A stretch of DNA of 64,000 bases, from contig NZ_JAOWCB010000009.1 of NCBI RefSeq assembly GCF_026420845.1, positions 1-64,000 of the forward strand, written 5' to 3'. Every line of letters starts with the position of its first letter. Within the stretch, counting starts at the first letter, position 1. The position numbers and the translations under genes were made by a program. This DNA is from Streptomyces sp. PR69 (GTDB lineage: Bacteria > Actinomycetota > Actinomycetes > Streptomycetales > Streptomycetaceae). This document shows positions 26,469 through 35,207 of this stretch, one piece after another. Below the pieces are notes generated by a model that was not told the DNA's origin, did not search any database, and saw only the letters and a program-made list of their open reading frames with translations.

Positions 26469-27425
26469 TCATGCCCGCTGCTGAAAGGCGGTGCGATAGG
26501 CGTGGGGGGAGGTGCCGGTGTGACGGGTGAAGTGGTGGCGCAGCGTGGAGGGGGAGCCGAACCCGGCGCGGGCGGCGATCTGCTCGATGGACAGATCGCT
26601 CGTCTCCAGCAGCTGCTGGGCACGGTGAATGCGGGCGCGCAGCAGCCACTGCAGGGGGGTGGTGCCGGTCTGGGCCCGGAAGTGCCGGTTCAGGCTGCGC
26701 ACGCTGACCGCGGTGTGGTCGGCGATGTCCTTGAGGGTGAGGGGCCGGTGGAGATTGGCCTCCATCCAGTGCAGGACCGGCTGGAGCCCCGGGGAGCGGG
26801 CCTCGGGGCGGGGGTGCTCGATGTACTGGGCCTGGCCGCCGTCGCGTTGCAGGGGCATGACGACACGGCGGGCGGTGGCGGCCGCGAGATCCGCGCCGAG
26901 GTCGCGCCGGACGAGATGCAGAAACAGATCGAGCCCCGCGGCCACCCCCGCTGAGGTGATCAGATGCTCATGGTCGATGAAGAGGACGCTCGCGTCGACC
27001 TCGATGTTCGGATGGCGGCGGGCCAGTTCACCGGCGTACTGCCAGTGGGTGGTGGCCCGCCGCCCGTCCAGCAGCCCGGTGGCGGCCAGGGTGAAGGCCC
27101 CGATGCACACCGAGGCCAGACGGGCCCCGCGCCCGGCCGCATGCAGGAGCGCCTCGATCACCGGGCGGGACGGCGGGGTGAGGAAGCCGTCGTGGCCGGG
27201 GATGACGACGGTGCCAGCCCCGTCGAGCCCTTCCAGACCATGGGACGTGCGTATCCGGAACGCGCCGTGCCCGGCCGATGTGGTCACCGCCCCGCCCGGG
27301 GCGCAGACGCGGATCTCATAGTGCGCGGCCCCGGCCGCCTGATTGGCGGTCCCGAACACCTGGCCCGGCACGGACAGCTCGAAGGGGACAACGCCGTCGA
27401 GCGCGAGAACAGCCACCACAGACAT
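26469..27425 (-). CDS. GlxA-family regulator (DJ-1/PfpI plus AraC HTH)
   Basis: A 318-residue regulator. The N-terminal DJ-1/PfpI-like amidotransferase domain (about residues 1-175) has the elbow ASVCIGAFTLAATGLL with a Cys at the usual place and a following TTHWQYAGELARRHP. A C-terminal AraC double HTH (about 220-315) has LTLKDIADHTAVSVRSLNRHF and SIEQIAARAGFGSPSTLRHHF. It diverges from the HD-domain gene and probably controls it. Whether the Cys senses a ligand is unknown; in this family the domain is usually not an active amidase. Confidence 0.9.
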   Translation of the reverse strand: MSVVAVLALDGVVPFELSVPGQVFGTANQAAGAAHYEIRVCAPGGAVTTSAGHGAFRIRTSHGLEGLDGAGTVVIPGHDGFLTPPSRPVIEALLHAAGRGARLASVCIGAFTLAATGLLDGRRATTHWQYAGELARRHPNIEVDASVLFIDHEHLITSAGVAAGLDLFLHLVRRDLGADLAAATARRVVMPLQRDGGQAQYIEHPRPEARSPGLQPVLHWMEANLHRPLTLKDIADHTAVSVRSLNRHFRAQTGTTPLQWLLRARIHRAQQLLETSDLSIEQIAARAGFGSPSTLRHHFTRHTGTSPHAYRTAFQQRA

Positions 27426-27526
27426 GGCCAGAATTTAGCGGACAGGGGCACGATGGCCACTGGCCGGGGTCGCACAAGGGCCGCAGGATCGAGATCGTTC
27501 CCCTGATCGCACAAGGAGTTCTCCCC

Positions 27527-28213
27527 GTGGTTTCTGCCCTGCCCGCCGTGTACGACGGCTTCGACCTGCCCCGCACGGAGCTGGCCCGCAGCGCGCTGCG
27601 TTTCGCCGAGGAGGCGGAACCCGCCGTGATCTTCCGGCACAGCGTGCGCGGCTATCTCTTCGCCCAGGCGCTCGCCGGCTGCCGCGGGCTGGCCGCCGGG
27701 GCGGACTACGACGACGAACTGCTGTTTGTCAGCTGTGTTCTGCACGACCTCGGGCTGTCCGAGCAGGGCAATGGCGACCAGCGGTTCGAGGTGGACGGCG
27801 CCGACCTGGCCGCCCGCTTTCTGCGCGACCACGGCGTCGACGAGCAGGCCGTCTCCGTGGTGTGGGACGCGATCGCCCTGCACACCTCGGACGGCATCGC
27901 CTCCCGCAAAGGCCCGGAGGCCGCCCTGGCCCAGGCGGGCATCGCCGCCGACGCCCTGGGCCGCGACAAGGAGCAGCTGCCCCGCGGCTTCGCCGACCGT
28001 GTCCATGCCGCCTTTCCCCGCGAAAACCTCGCCTACGCGATGACGGAGCTGATCACCCGGCAGGCGCTCGCCAACCCCGCCAAGGCCAGCCCCCTCAGCT
28101 TCCCCGGCCAGATCCTGCGCCGCGCGCTGCCCGACGGCGCGCTGCCCGACTGGCACGACCTGATCGCCCATGCCGGGTGGGGCGACCGCCCCGTCGTCAG
28201 CGGGTCCCCCTGA
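27527..28213 (+). CDS. HD-domain protein, cyanamide hydratase-like
   Basis: A 228-residue HD-superfamily metalloprotein. The likely metal ligands are the His in IFRHSVRGYLFA, the HD pair in CVLHDLGLSEQGNG and a later His in AIALHTSDGIAS, an order resembling fungal cyanamide hydratases and related HD enzymes. Such enzymes hydrate nitriles or cyanamide or hydrolyse phosphates, so the function here is only suggested. GTG at 27527 follows AAGGAG by 8 nt. It diverges from the GlxA-type regulator, a likely controller. Confidence 0.78.
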   Translation: MVSALPAVYDGFDLPRTELARSALRFAEEAEPAVIFRHSVRGYLFAQALAGCRGLAAGADYDDELLFVSCVLHDLGLSEQGNGDQRFEVDGADLAARFLRDHGVDEQAVSVVWDAIALHTSDGIASRKGPEAALAQAGIAADALGRDKEQLPRGFADRVHAAFPRENLAYAMTELITRQALANPAKASPLSFPGQILRRALPDGALPDWHDLIAHAGWGDRPVVSGSP

Positions 28214-28331
28214 GAACGATCAACTGCATGGGGCGCGCCCCCCCCGCCATCGCCGTGCACGGTTTGCGTGATACGCGCAGGATTGGGTACATACAGCGAA
28301 CCCGACCGTCGAGGAGATCGAGGAGGGTGAC

Positions 28332-28712
28332 ATGCAGCGAGGCAGCAACCGGCTCAGCGTCCACAAGGACGAAGAGATGAAGCATGAGCTGCAGGGCCTG
28401 CTCCGTTCCGGCCACCCCACCCGCGCGGAGGAGTGGCACGATGTGGAGCCCGCCGCGGACGACGACCCCGACATCGCGTCGGGCCCGATCGGCGCGTGGG
28501 AGTTCCTGCAGCCCGCGCACACGCTGGAGACCGAGCTGGGCCGGCACCTCGGGCGGACGGCGTTCCCCGCCACCCGCGTCGACCTCGTACGGATTCTCAC
28601 CGAGAGGCATGCGCCTGACCGGCTGATACGCATGGTGAACGCGCTTCCGGCGCAGGGGTCGTACACCAGCGCGGCGGAGATCATCAGAACGCTGGCGCGG
28701 CAGTCGCGCTAG
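28332..28712 (+). CDS. DUF2795-like protein
   Basis: A 126-residue soluble protein with AGGAGGG before the ATG. It starts with a charged segment LSVHKDEEMKHELQGLLRSGHPTRAEEW, then an acidic linker, then a DUF2795-like C-terminal domain (FPATRVDLVRILTERHAPD and MVNALPAQGSYTSAAEIIRTL). DUF2795 proteins are small, common in actinobacteria and uncharacterised. It ends at a short copy of the dispersed hairpin repeat. Confidence 0.72.
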   Translation: MQRGSNRLSVHKDEEMKHELQGLLRSGHPTRAEEWHDVEPAADDDPDIASGPIGAWEFLQPAHTLETELGRHLGRTAFPATRVDLVRILTERHAPDRLIRMVNALPAQGSYTSAAEIIRTLARQSR

Positions 28713-28763
28713 GGAGGGCAACTGGGGGCTCCGCCCCCAGACCCCCCGGTCCTCAAGCGCCGG
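28713..28763. repeat. short copy of the dispersed hairpin repeat
   Basis: The gap between two convergent genes contains ACTGGGGGCTCCGCCCCCAG (28721-28740), a strong hairpin, followed by GACCCC and TCCTCAAGCGCCGG, which match the blocks at 5088-5146 and 41495-41552. It is probably a bidirectional terminator. Confidence 0.75.
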
Positions 28764-29153
28764 TCAGCCCTCCGCGCCCCGCGACTCCAGTCTCAGCTGG
28801 ACGTCCTTCTCCTGGTCACCCGCGGCCATACCCTCGTCCGTCACCCGGAACGCCGAGTCCAGCGCCTCCCGCAGCCGGTCCACCGCCCAGTAGCCGCCCT
28901 GGACCTCGGCCGTCACGGCCGCGTGCAGGGGCACCGCGCCGGGGGGCGGGCCGGGTGAGGCGGGCGGGGCGACCTCGAAGGTGCCGGTCCATACCGTCGG
29001 GTGTCCCTCCACCACCTCCTGCGGGACGTCGTCCGCCGCCCGGTCCGAGGCGAAGTTCCGGCGCAGCACCTCGAAGACGGCGCCGGCGTCCTCCTTGCTG
29101 CAGCCGCTGAGCGTGACGACGACCTCCGGTGCGAAATCGTGTGTGCTGATCAC
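28764..29153 (-). CDS. conserved hypothetical protein
   Basis: A 129-residue protein that I do not recognise. GTG at 29153 gives MISTHDFAPEVVVTLSGCSK; GAAGGGAAG precedes it. Two alpha/beta halves are separated by a Pro-rich linker (PPASPGPPPG). The N-terminal half has SKEDAGAVFEVLRRNFASDR and the second has GGYWAVDRLREALDSAF. No membrane or signal segment. It diverges from the transketolase gene across 253 bp in which I see no clear operator. Confidence 0.6.
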   Translation of the reverse strand: MISTHDFAPEVVVTLSGCSKEDAGAVFEVLRRNFASDRAADDVPQEVVEGHPTVWTGTFEVAPPASPGPPPGAVPLHAAVTAEVQGGYWAVDRLREALDSAFRVTDEGMAAGDQEKDVQLRLESRGAEG

Positions 29154-29406
29154 TGCACTTCCCTTCCCTTCCTTCCGTCTCCAGCCTCGCGCCGCACCCG
29201 CGCCTTGGCGAGCCGAGCCGGGGCCCGTACGGAGCTGTTTGGGGGGCGCGCTCCTGGGCACGCGGACAGCCCATCCCTCCGAGGTGTACGGGGGAGCCGC
29301 TGGTGAGCAGAGCGCACACCGCCCGATCACGCATCGTCATCCTTCGCCGTGTGTCCCTGACCCGCGCTGTCCTGCTCACCGGAGTTGATCCAGCCCGAGG
29401 AGTGAT

Positions 29407-31287
29407 ATGACCGCCACCGATCCGCGCGAGAGCGGCGGCGCCGCCGGCGCGCTCGCTCTGACCGAGCTGGCCCAGCAGCTCAGGGTGGACGCCGTCCGCG
29501 TCGCCGACCTGGCCGGCTCGGGCCACCCCACGTCCTCGATGTCCGCCGCCGAACTTGTCGCGGTCCTGCTGGCGCACCATCTGCGCTATGACTTCAGCCG
29601 CCCCGACCATCCGGGAAACGACCGGCTGATCTTCTCCAAGGGGCATGCCTCGCCGCTGCTGTACGCCATGTACCGGGCGGCGGGCGCGGTCGGCGAGGAG
29701 GAGCTGCGCACCTACCGCGGGCACGGCAGCAGGCTGGAGGGCCACCCCACGCCCCGGCTGCCGTGGGTGGACGTGGCCACCGGGTCGCTCGGCCAGGGGC
29801 TGCCGGCAGCCGTCGGCATGGCGCTCGCGGCCCAGCGCCTGGAGAAGATCCCCTACCGGGTGTGGGTGCTGTCCGGCGACAGCGAGATGACGGAGGGCTC
29901 GGTCTGGGAGGCCGTCGAGTACGCGGGCGCGGAGCGGCTGGACGCGCTCACCCTGATCGTCGACGTGAACCGGCTGGGCCAGCGCGGCCCCACCCGCCAC
30001 CAGCACGATCTGGACGCCTACGCCCGGCGGCTGCGGGCCTTCGGCTGGCATACCGTCGAGGTCGACGGCCATGACGTCACGGCCGTCGACCGCGCCTTCG
30101 AAGAGGCCACCACCACCGGGGGACGGCCCACGGCGATTCTGGCCGCCACCCGCAAGGGCCGCGGCGTGGCGTCCGTGGAGGACCGCGAGGGCATGCACGG
30201 CAAGCCCCTCCAGGACGCGGAGTCCGCCATCGCGGAGCTGGGCGGACGCCGTTCGCTGCGGGTCGAGGCAGCCGCGCCCCCGGCCGTGCCCGCCACGGCG
30301 CCCGCCGCCCCTGGCGAGCCGGAGCTTCCCCGGTACGATGTCGGGGAGGAGGTCGCCACCCGTGACGCGTACGGCAGGGCGCTCGCCGCTCTCGGGGCCG
30401 TACGGCGTGATGTGGTGGCCCTGGACGGCGAGGTCAGCGACTCCACACGCACGCAGTTCTTCGCCGAGGAGCACCCCGACCGCTTCTTCGAGTGCTATGT
30501 CGCCGAGCAGCAGATGACGGCGGCCGCGGTCGGGCTGCAGGCGCGTGGATTCCTGCCGTACGCCTCGTCGTTCGCCGCCTTCCTCACGCGGGCGCACGAC
30601 TTCATCCGGATGGCGGCCGTCGGGCGGGCCTCGCTGTGTCTGGTGGGCTCCCACGCGGGCGTCGCCGTAGGCCAGGACGGGCCCTCTCAGATGGGCCTCG
30701 AAGACCTTGCGATGTTCCGGTCGGTGCACGGCAGCACGGTGCTCCAGCCGTGCGACGCCAATCAGACCGCACGGCTCGTGGCGGCGATGGCGGACCTCGA
30801 CGGCATCCGCTATCTGCGCACGATGCGCGGCAAGACCCCTGTGCTCTACGGCCCCGACGAGCACTTCCCCATCGGCGGCAGCAAGGTGCTGCGGCACTCC
30901 GGGGCGGACCGGGTGACGCTGGTCGCGGCGGGCGTCGCCGTCCACGAGTGCCTCAAGGCCGCCGACCGGCTGGGCGAGGCCGGCATCCCCGTACGCGTCA
31001 TCGACCTCTACTGCGTCAAGCCGGCCGACGCGGCCGTCCTGCACGCCGCCGCGTCCGACACGGGCTGTCTGGTGACCGTCGAGGACCATCGGCCCGAGGG
31101 CGGCGTCGGCGACGCCGTCGCCGAGGTCTTCTCCGACGGGCGGCCCATGCCGCGGCTGGTGCGGCTTGCCGTACGGCATATGCCCGGCTCGGCGACGCCC
31201 GAGGAGCAGCTCAGGGAGGCCGGCATCGACGCGGACGCCGTCGCCGCGGCGGTCGAGCTGCTCGTGGAGACGGCGGTGGTGCGCTGA
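29407..31287 (+). CDS. tkt: transketolase, short (animal-like) form
   Basis: A 626-residue transketolase with PP (N-terminal), Pyr (middle) and C-terminal domains: thiamine-diphosphate enzyme moving two-carbon units in the pentose phosphate pathway. ThDP/Mg motif in GDSEMTEGSVWEAVEYAG with DVNRLGQ; substrate residues in SGHPTSSMS and IFSKGHASPLLYAMY; Pyr-domain Glu in YVAEQQMTAAAVG. Length and wording (VDVATGSLGQGL, DVNRLGQ, FGWHTVEVDGHD) resemble vertebrate transketolases rather than the roughly 690-residue main bacterial enzyme, so this is probably a second isoform. GAGGAG-type site upstream; an aldehyde dehydrogenase gene follows. Confidence 0.9.
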   Translation: MTATDPRESGGAAGALALTELAQQLRVDAVRVADLAGSGHPTSSMSAAELVAVLLAHHLRYDFSRPDHPGNDRLIFSKGHASPLLYAMYRAAGAVGEEELRTYRGHGSRLEGHPTPRLPWVDVATGSLGQGLPAAVGMALAAQRLEKIPYRVWVLSGDSEMTEGSVWEAVEYAGAERLDALTLIVDVNRLGQRGPTRHQHDLDAYARRLRAFGWHTVEVDGHDVTAVDRAFEEATTTGGRPTAILAATRKGRGVASVEDREGMHGKPLQDAESAIAELGGRRSLRVEAAAPPAVPATAPAAPGEPELPRYDVGEEVATRDAYGRALAALGAVRRDVVALDGEVSDSTRTQFFAEEHPDRFFECYVAEQQMTAAAVGLQARGFLPYASSFAAFLTRAHDFIRMAAVGRASLCLVGSHAGVAVGQDGPSQMGLEDLAMFRSVHGSTVLQPCDANQTARLVAAMADLDGIRYLRTMRGKTPVLYGPDEHFPIGGSKVLRHSGADRVTLVAAGVAVHECLKAADRLGEAGIPVRVIDLYCVKPADAAVLHAAASDTGCLVTVEDHRPEGGVGDAVAEVFSDGRPMPRLVRLAVRHMPGSATPEEQLREAGIDADAVAAAVELLVETAVVR

Positions 31288-31422
31288 GGGACTTTCCTGC
31301 CTGTGGGCACGGCCCTTTCGGGCTGCGGGCAGGCCCTTCCGGCCTGTGGGCGCGCCGCCGTGTTGCGGGTGGGTCGTCGTCACGCGAGGGTCGCCGTATC
31401 GGCACCGAGGAGGCTTGAGGCC

Positions 31423-32823
31423 ATGCCCATCGCAACCGTGAACCCCGCCACCGGGGAAACCCTCAAGACGTTCCGGGAGCATGGACCGGAGGAGATCGAA
31501 AGCCGGGTGGCGGCCGCCGCCGCGGCGTTCCAGGGCTATCGCACCACTCCGATCGAGCAGCGCGCGAGACTGCTCACCCAGGCGGCCGGTCTGCTGGACG
31601 CCGACCGGGAGAACGTCGCCCGGCTGATGACCGCAGAGATGGGCAAGCCGGTGACGGCGGCCCGCGCAGAGGCGGCCAAGTGCGCGAAGGCGATGCGCTG
31701 GTACGCCGGCAGGGCGGCGGATCTGCTGGCGGACGAGTATCCGCACGAGAGCGATGTGAAGGACTCCGGCGCCTCCGGGGCCGTGGTGCGCTACCGGCCG
31801 CTGGGCGTGATCCTCGCCGTCATGCCGTGGAACTTCCCGCTGTGGCAGGTCGTGCGGTTCGCCGCGCCCGCCCTGATGGCGGGCAACGCCGGGCTTCTCA
31901 AGCACGCCTCCAACGTGCCGCAGACCGCCCTGTATCTGGAGGAGCTGTTCCGCCGCGCGGGCTTCCCCGAAGGCTGCTTCCAGACGCTGCTGGTGGGCTC
32001 GGGCGCGGTGGAGGGCGTCCTGCGCGACGACCGGGTGGCGGCCGCCACCCTGACCGGGAGCGAGCCGGCCGGCCGCTCCGTCGCCGCCATCGCGGGCGAC
32101 GAGGTGAAGAAGACGGTTCTGGAACTGGGCGGTTCTGACCCCTTCGTGGTGCTGCCGTCCGCGGACCTCGACAAGGCGGCGAGCACGGCGGTGACCGCCC
32201 GGGTGCAGAACAACGGCCAGTCCTGCATCGCCGCCAAACGGTTTATCGTGCACACCGAGGTGTACGACGCCTTCGCGGAGCGCTTCACCGCAGGCATGCG
32301 TGCGCTGAAGGTCGGCGACCCCCTCGACGACACCACCGACGTGGGGCCGCTGGCCACCGAGAAGGGCCGCGCCGATCTGGAGGAGCTGGTGGACGACGCG
32401 CTGCGCGGCGGGGCGAACGCCCTGTGCGGCGCACGGCGGCCACCAGGCCGTGACGCCGGCTGGTACTACGAGCCGACCGTGCTGTCCGGGATCACTCCGC
32501 GGATGCGGATCCACCGTGAGGAGGCCTTCGGCCCGGTGGCGGCCCTCTACCGGGCCGCGGACCTCGACGAGGCGCTCGCCGTCGCCAACGACAGCCCTTT
32601 CGGGCTGAGCTCCAACGTCTGGACGCGTGACGAGGACGAGATCCGGCGCTGTTCGAGGGATCTGGAGGCGGGCGGCGTCTTCTTCAACGGCATGACGGCC
32701 TCGCACCCGGCGTTCCCGTTCGGCGGGGTGAAGCGCTCGGGGTACGGGCGTGAGCTGTCGGGCCACGGCATCCGCGAGTTCTGCAACATCACCACGGTCT
32801 GGTACGCGGCGGCCGGAGACTGA
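31423..32823 (+). CDS. NAD(P)-dependent succinate-semialdehyde dehydrogenase
   Basis: A 466-residue aldehyde dehydrogenase. It starts MPIATVNPATGETLKTFREH, with VMPWNFPLWQVVRFAAPALM, the catalytic Glu in TVLELGGSDPFVVLPSADLD and the catalytic Cys in NNGQSCIAAKRFIVH. The pattern fits the GabD/SSADH subgroup (succinic semialdehyde to succinate), although related aldehydes are possible. ATG at 31423 is set by GAGGAGG 9 nt upstream. It follows transketolase by 135 bp, so co-transcription is uncertain. Convergent with the sigma factor gene. Confidence 0.88.
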   Translation: MPIATVNPATGETLKTFREHGPEEIESRVAAAAAAFQGYRTTPIEQRARLLTQAAGLLDADRENVARLMTAEMGKPVTAARAEAAKCAKAMRWYAGRAADLLADEYPHESDVKDSGASGAVVRYRPLGVILAVMPWNFPLWQVVRFAAPALMAGNAGLLKHASNVPQTALYLEELFRRAGFPEGCFQTLLVGSGAVEGVLRDDRVAAATLTGSEPAGRSVAAIAGDEVKKTVLELGGSDPFVVLPSADLDKAASTAVTARVQNNGQSCIAAKRFIVHTEVYDAFAERFTAGMRALKVGDPLDDTTDVGPLATEKGRADLEELVDDALRGGANALCGARRPPGRDAGWYYEPTVLSGITPRMRIHREEAFGPVAALYRAADLDEALAVANDSPFGLSSNVWTRDEDEIRRCSRDLEAGGVFFNGMTASHPAFPFGGVKRSGYGRELSGHGIREFCNITTVWYAAAGD

Positions 32824-32872
32824 TCGGCGGGCGCGGGCCGTCCGGCACGCGCCGAGGCGGGCGGCAGACCGT

Positions 32873-33829
32873 TCAGCCGGCCGCCCGAGCCACCCGGGCC
32901 ACCCGGGCCGCCTGGGTCTCGCGGGCCGCCTGCCCGTCCGCGGCGTCGTCGGCGGCCTGCCCGCCGTCCGGCGAGGCGTCGCTCTGCGGGCACGGCGCCT
33001 GCGGCGGGCCGTCCTCCAGCAGCCCGGCCCGCAGGGTCGACAGGGTGCGCGCCAGCAGCCGTGACACATGCATCTGCGACAGCCCCAGCCGCGCCCCGAT
33101 CTCCGACTGCGTCAGCTCCTCGCCGAAGCGCATCGACAGGATGGCGCGGTCCCGCGGGGTCAGCCCGGCCACCAGCGGACGCAGCGACTCCAGGCACTCG
33201 ATGACGTCAAAAGCGTGGTCCTCCTCGCCCAGCCGGCGCTCCAGCGAACCGGAACAGGAGTCCTCGCCGTCGTCGGGCGCGTCCAGGGAGCGGACGACAT
33301 ACCCGTTGGCCGCCTGCTGCCCCTCCGTGACCGCCTCTTCGCTGATGCCCAGGTGTGCCGCCAACTCCGCGGTCGTCGGCGGCCGTTCCAGACGCTGCTC
33401 CAGAGTGTCGTACGCCCTCGCGGTGTCGATGCGCAGCTCCTGCAGACGCCGCGGCACCCGTACGGTCCAGCTCGCATCCCGGAAGAACCGCTTGATCTCC
33501 CCGACGATGGTGGGCAGCGCGAACGAGGAGAAGGCGACCTCCCGGTCCACGTCGAACCGGTCGATGGCCTTGATCAGTCCGATGGTGCCCACCTGGATGA
33601 TGTCCTCCAGCGGCTCGCTGCGGTGCCGGAACCGGGAGGCCGCATAGCGCACCAGGGTGAGGTTCAGCTCGACGAGGGTGTCGCGCACATACGCGTAGTC
33701 GGGCGTGCCGGGTTCCAGCGTGCGCAGCCGCTGGAACAGGCACGTCGACAGCGCCCGTGCGTCGTCGGCGCTGGACGGGCGTACCGGGTCGGGACTCTCG
33801 GGTGGAGCTGCGAGCGCGCGGGTGGCCAT
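32873..33829 (-). CDS. SigB/SigF-family RNA polymerase sigma factor
   Basis: A 318-residue group-3 sigma factor of the actinobacterial SigB/F/G type. Region 2 has RYAASRFRHRSEPLEDIIQVGTIGLIKAIDRFD (seen in two parts), region 3 YDTLEQRLERPPTTAELAAH, and region 4 LTQSEIGARLGLSQMHVSRLL. These sigma factors control osmotic, oxidative and developmental stress genes under partner-switching anti-sigma factors. A disordered C-terminal tail of about 50 residues ends in AARVARVARAAG repeats. ATG at 33829 has GGAGGCG upstream. It heads a neighbourhood of small streptomycete proteins likely to be stress-regulated. Confidence 0.92.
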   Translation of the reverse strand: MATRALAAPPESPDPVRPSSADDARALSTCLFQRLRTLEPGTPDYAYVRDTLVELNLTLVRYAASRFRHRSEPLEDIIQVGTIGLIKAIDRFDVDREVAFSSFALPTIVGEIKRFFRDASWTVRVPRRLQELRIDTARAYDTLEQRLERPPTTAELAAHLGISEEAVTEGQQAANGYVVRSLDAPDDGEDSCSGSLERRLGEEDHAFDVIECLESLRPLVAGLTPRDRAILSMRFGEELTQSEIGARLGLSQMHVSRLLARTLSTLRAGLLEDGPPQAPCPQSDASPDGGQAADDAADGQAARETQAARVARVARAAG

Positions 33830-33966
33830 GGGGCGCCTCCGGGGGTGAAGGCAGTGAGGCCGGCGCTGCTGGCTGCAGCGGGACCGTCGCCAGAGCTTTC
33901 CCACCAGATTATTCCTTTTTGCCCGTTCGCATCGGTCGGGTAAAGGGCGGCCGTCACTCGTGTCGC

Positions 33967-34188
33967 TTACCGGCGCTGCTCTCCTGGTGTTTCTCCCCGG
34001 ATGTCTCCGGGCTCGTCCTGCGATGTCGCGCGGAGCGCCGCCTCGCTCCGCTCCCGCAGCTGCTCCGCGCGGTAGCGCAGCCGCTCGGCCTCTTGGGGGT
34101 CGGTGGACTGGCGTGCCCGCTGGAACAGCTGCTCAGCCTTGTCGCGCTCATGTTCCGCGTGGATACGGGCTTCTCGCGGATCGGTCAT
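33967..34188 (-). CDS. small charged coiled-coil protein, DUF6381-like
   Basis: A 73-residue, highly charged helical protein: AEHERDKAEQLFQRARQST, then DPQEAERLRYRAEQLRERSE, ending in a flexible acidic tail. The DPxEAxRL motif between two helices resembles the small DUF6381 proteins often found near stress sigma factors in Streptomyces, but I am not certain of the family. GGAGGG precedes the ATG at 34188. It lies just upstream of the SigB-type gene on the same strand. A loose GTGT-N14-GGGTGG sequence upstream could be a SigB-type promoter. Confidence 0.65.
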   Translation of the reverse strand: MTDPREARIHAEHERDKAEQLFQRARQSTDPQEAERLRYRAEQLRERSEAALRATSQDEPGDIRGETPGEQRR

Positions 34189-34462
34189 CACGCCCTCCTG
34201 CGTACCGCCCCTCGGTGTGCTCTGCGGCGGCGGCACTGGGCGGATGCCCACCCGCAAAACCCGGCAAACACCCGCTGACCTCCTCAGATGCGCAATTATG
34301 TGAATAACTGACGATCATTGCCCACCGTTCCGAATTGCGGACAGAGGGTGACCGGCGCAAGGTGGAGGAGCCAGCCCCTGGGAAAGGACCCCACCGGGCG
34401 TGGCCCGTTCGCCGGTCCTGGGGGAGAGGAGCAGCAGTGGGGTCACATATCGGGAGGCAGCC

Positions 34463-34687
34463 GTGCTTCTGCCGGACAAGGCGCTGCTCAGCGCCCTGCT
34501 CCACCGGTACCGGGCGTGGGAGTGCCTGGCGGAGGCCGAGCCCCGGGACCCGCACACACGCCGCCGGCGGGACGATCTCGCCTACACGCTGTGCGTGCTG
34601 ATGGGCCGCCGCACGCCCCAGGAGGCGGTCGCCGAGGCGGAGGCCTACCTCGGGGCGGCGCGCCCGCGCTCGTCAGGGCCGTTCTGA
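34463..34687 (+). CDS. DUF5133 protein
   Basis: A 74-residue DUF5133 protein, recognised by the opening MLLPDKALLSALLHRYRAWE and by the core DDLAYTLCVLMGRRTPQEAV with AEAEAYLG. DUF5133 proteins are short, streptomycete-specific and uncharacterised; several are reported among osmotic-stress or SigB-type regulons. GTG at 34463 is chosen from the family start and the GGGAGG upstream. Its last 43 bp overlap the end of the convergent DUF6479 gene. Confidence 0.82.
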   Translation: MLLPDKALLSALLHRYRAWECLAEAEPRDPHTRRRRDDLAYTLCVLMGRRTPQEAVAEAEAYLGAARPRSSGPF

Positions 34688-35112
34688 GCCGTTCCGGATG
34701 CCGTCCCGGAGGCTGCTCCGGGGGCTGTTCCGGAAGCTTCCCCGGAGGCCGGGGGCGGCTCCTCCTCCCGCTGCTCCGGCGGTGGCTCCTCCGGCGGGTA
34801 CGCCTCGTTGCCGTGCCCCCTCAGCTCGTAGGGGAACAGCCGGCGGTCAGGCGGGAAGTCCGTGTGCGCATGCGGGCCGGGCTCCTCGATATGCGTCTGC
34901 CGGGGGGGAGGGTGCGGCTGCTCCTGCGGGGTCGGCGAGGCGGACTCCCGCTCCCTGCGTCTGCGGTCCCACCAGGTGGCGCCGGCCAGCAGAACGATCA
35001 GGGCCAGCCCCACGGCGAACGGAGCGATCCCGGACAGGAAGCCTTTGGCCGCCTGCTCGACGGCCACAAGGTTCTCCACACTGCTCAGTGTGCTCATCGT
35101 GCTCATGGACAC
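34645..35112 (-). CDS. DUF6479-like membrane protein
   Basis: A 155-residue protein with one membrane helix near the N-terminus (FAVGLALIVLLAGATWW, about residues 32-48) followed by an Arg-rich stop-transfer and a long Pro/Glu-rich cytoplasmic tail containing RRLFPYELRGHGNEAYPPEE. This layout matches DUF6479 proteins of Streptomyces. The end is low-complexity (ASGEASGTAPGAASGTASGTA) and overlaps the convergent DUF5133 gene, suggesting slippage-driven extension. Confidence 0.72.
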   Translation of the reverse strand: MSMSTMSTLSSVENLVAVEQAAKGFLSGIAPFAVGLALIVLLAGATWWDRRRRERESASPTPQEQPHPPPRQTHIEEPGPHAHTDFPPDRRLFPYELRGHGNEAYPPEEPPPEQREEEPPPASGEASGTAPGAASGTASGTAQNGPDERGRAAPR

Positions 35113-35207
35113 CGAGTACCCAACCGCACCCCGGCCATGTTTCCGCCCAGGACGGGTACCCGGCGGCCCGACAGCCCCCGGGGAGCCTTGAGGGGAGAGC
35201 CGCTGTG

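Noticed and set aside
28816..33069. Very long leftward reading frame opposite transketolase and the dehydrogenase
   Set aside because: It is the antisense frame of two well-identified genes; high GC leaves few stops. The composition is Arg/Gly/His-rich and nothing matches a family.
34189..34330. SigB-type promoter GTGT-N14-GGGTGG before the small coiled-coil gene
   Set aside because: The -10 lacks the GGGTA(C/T) consensus; too loose to list as a feature, so it is mentioned only as a possibility.
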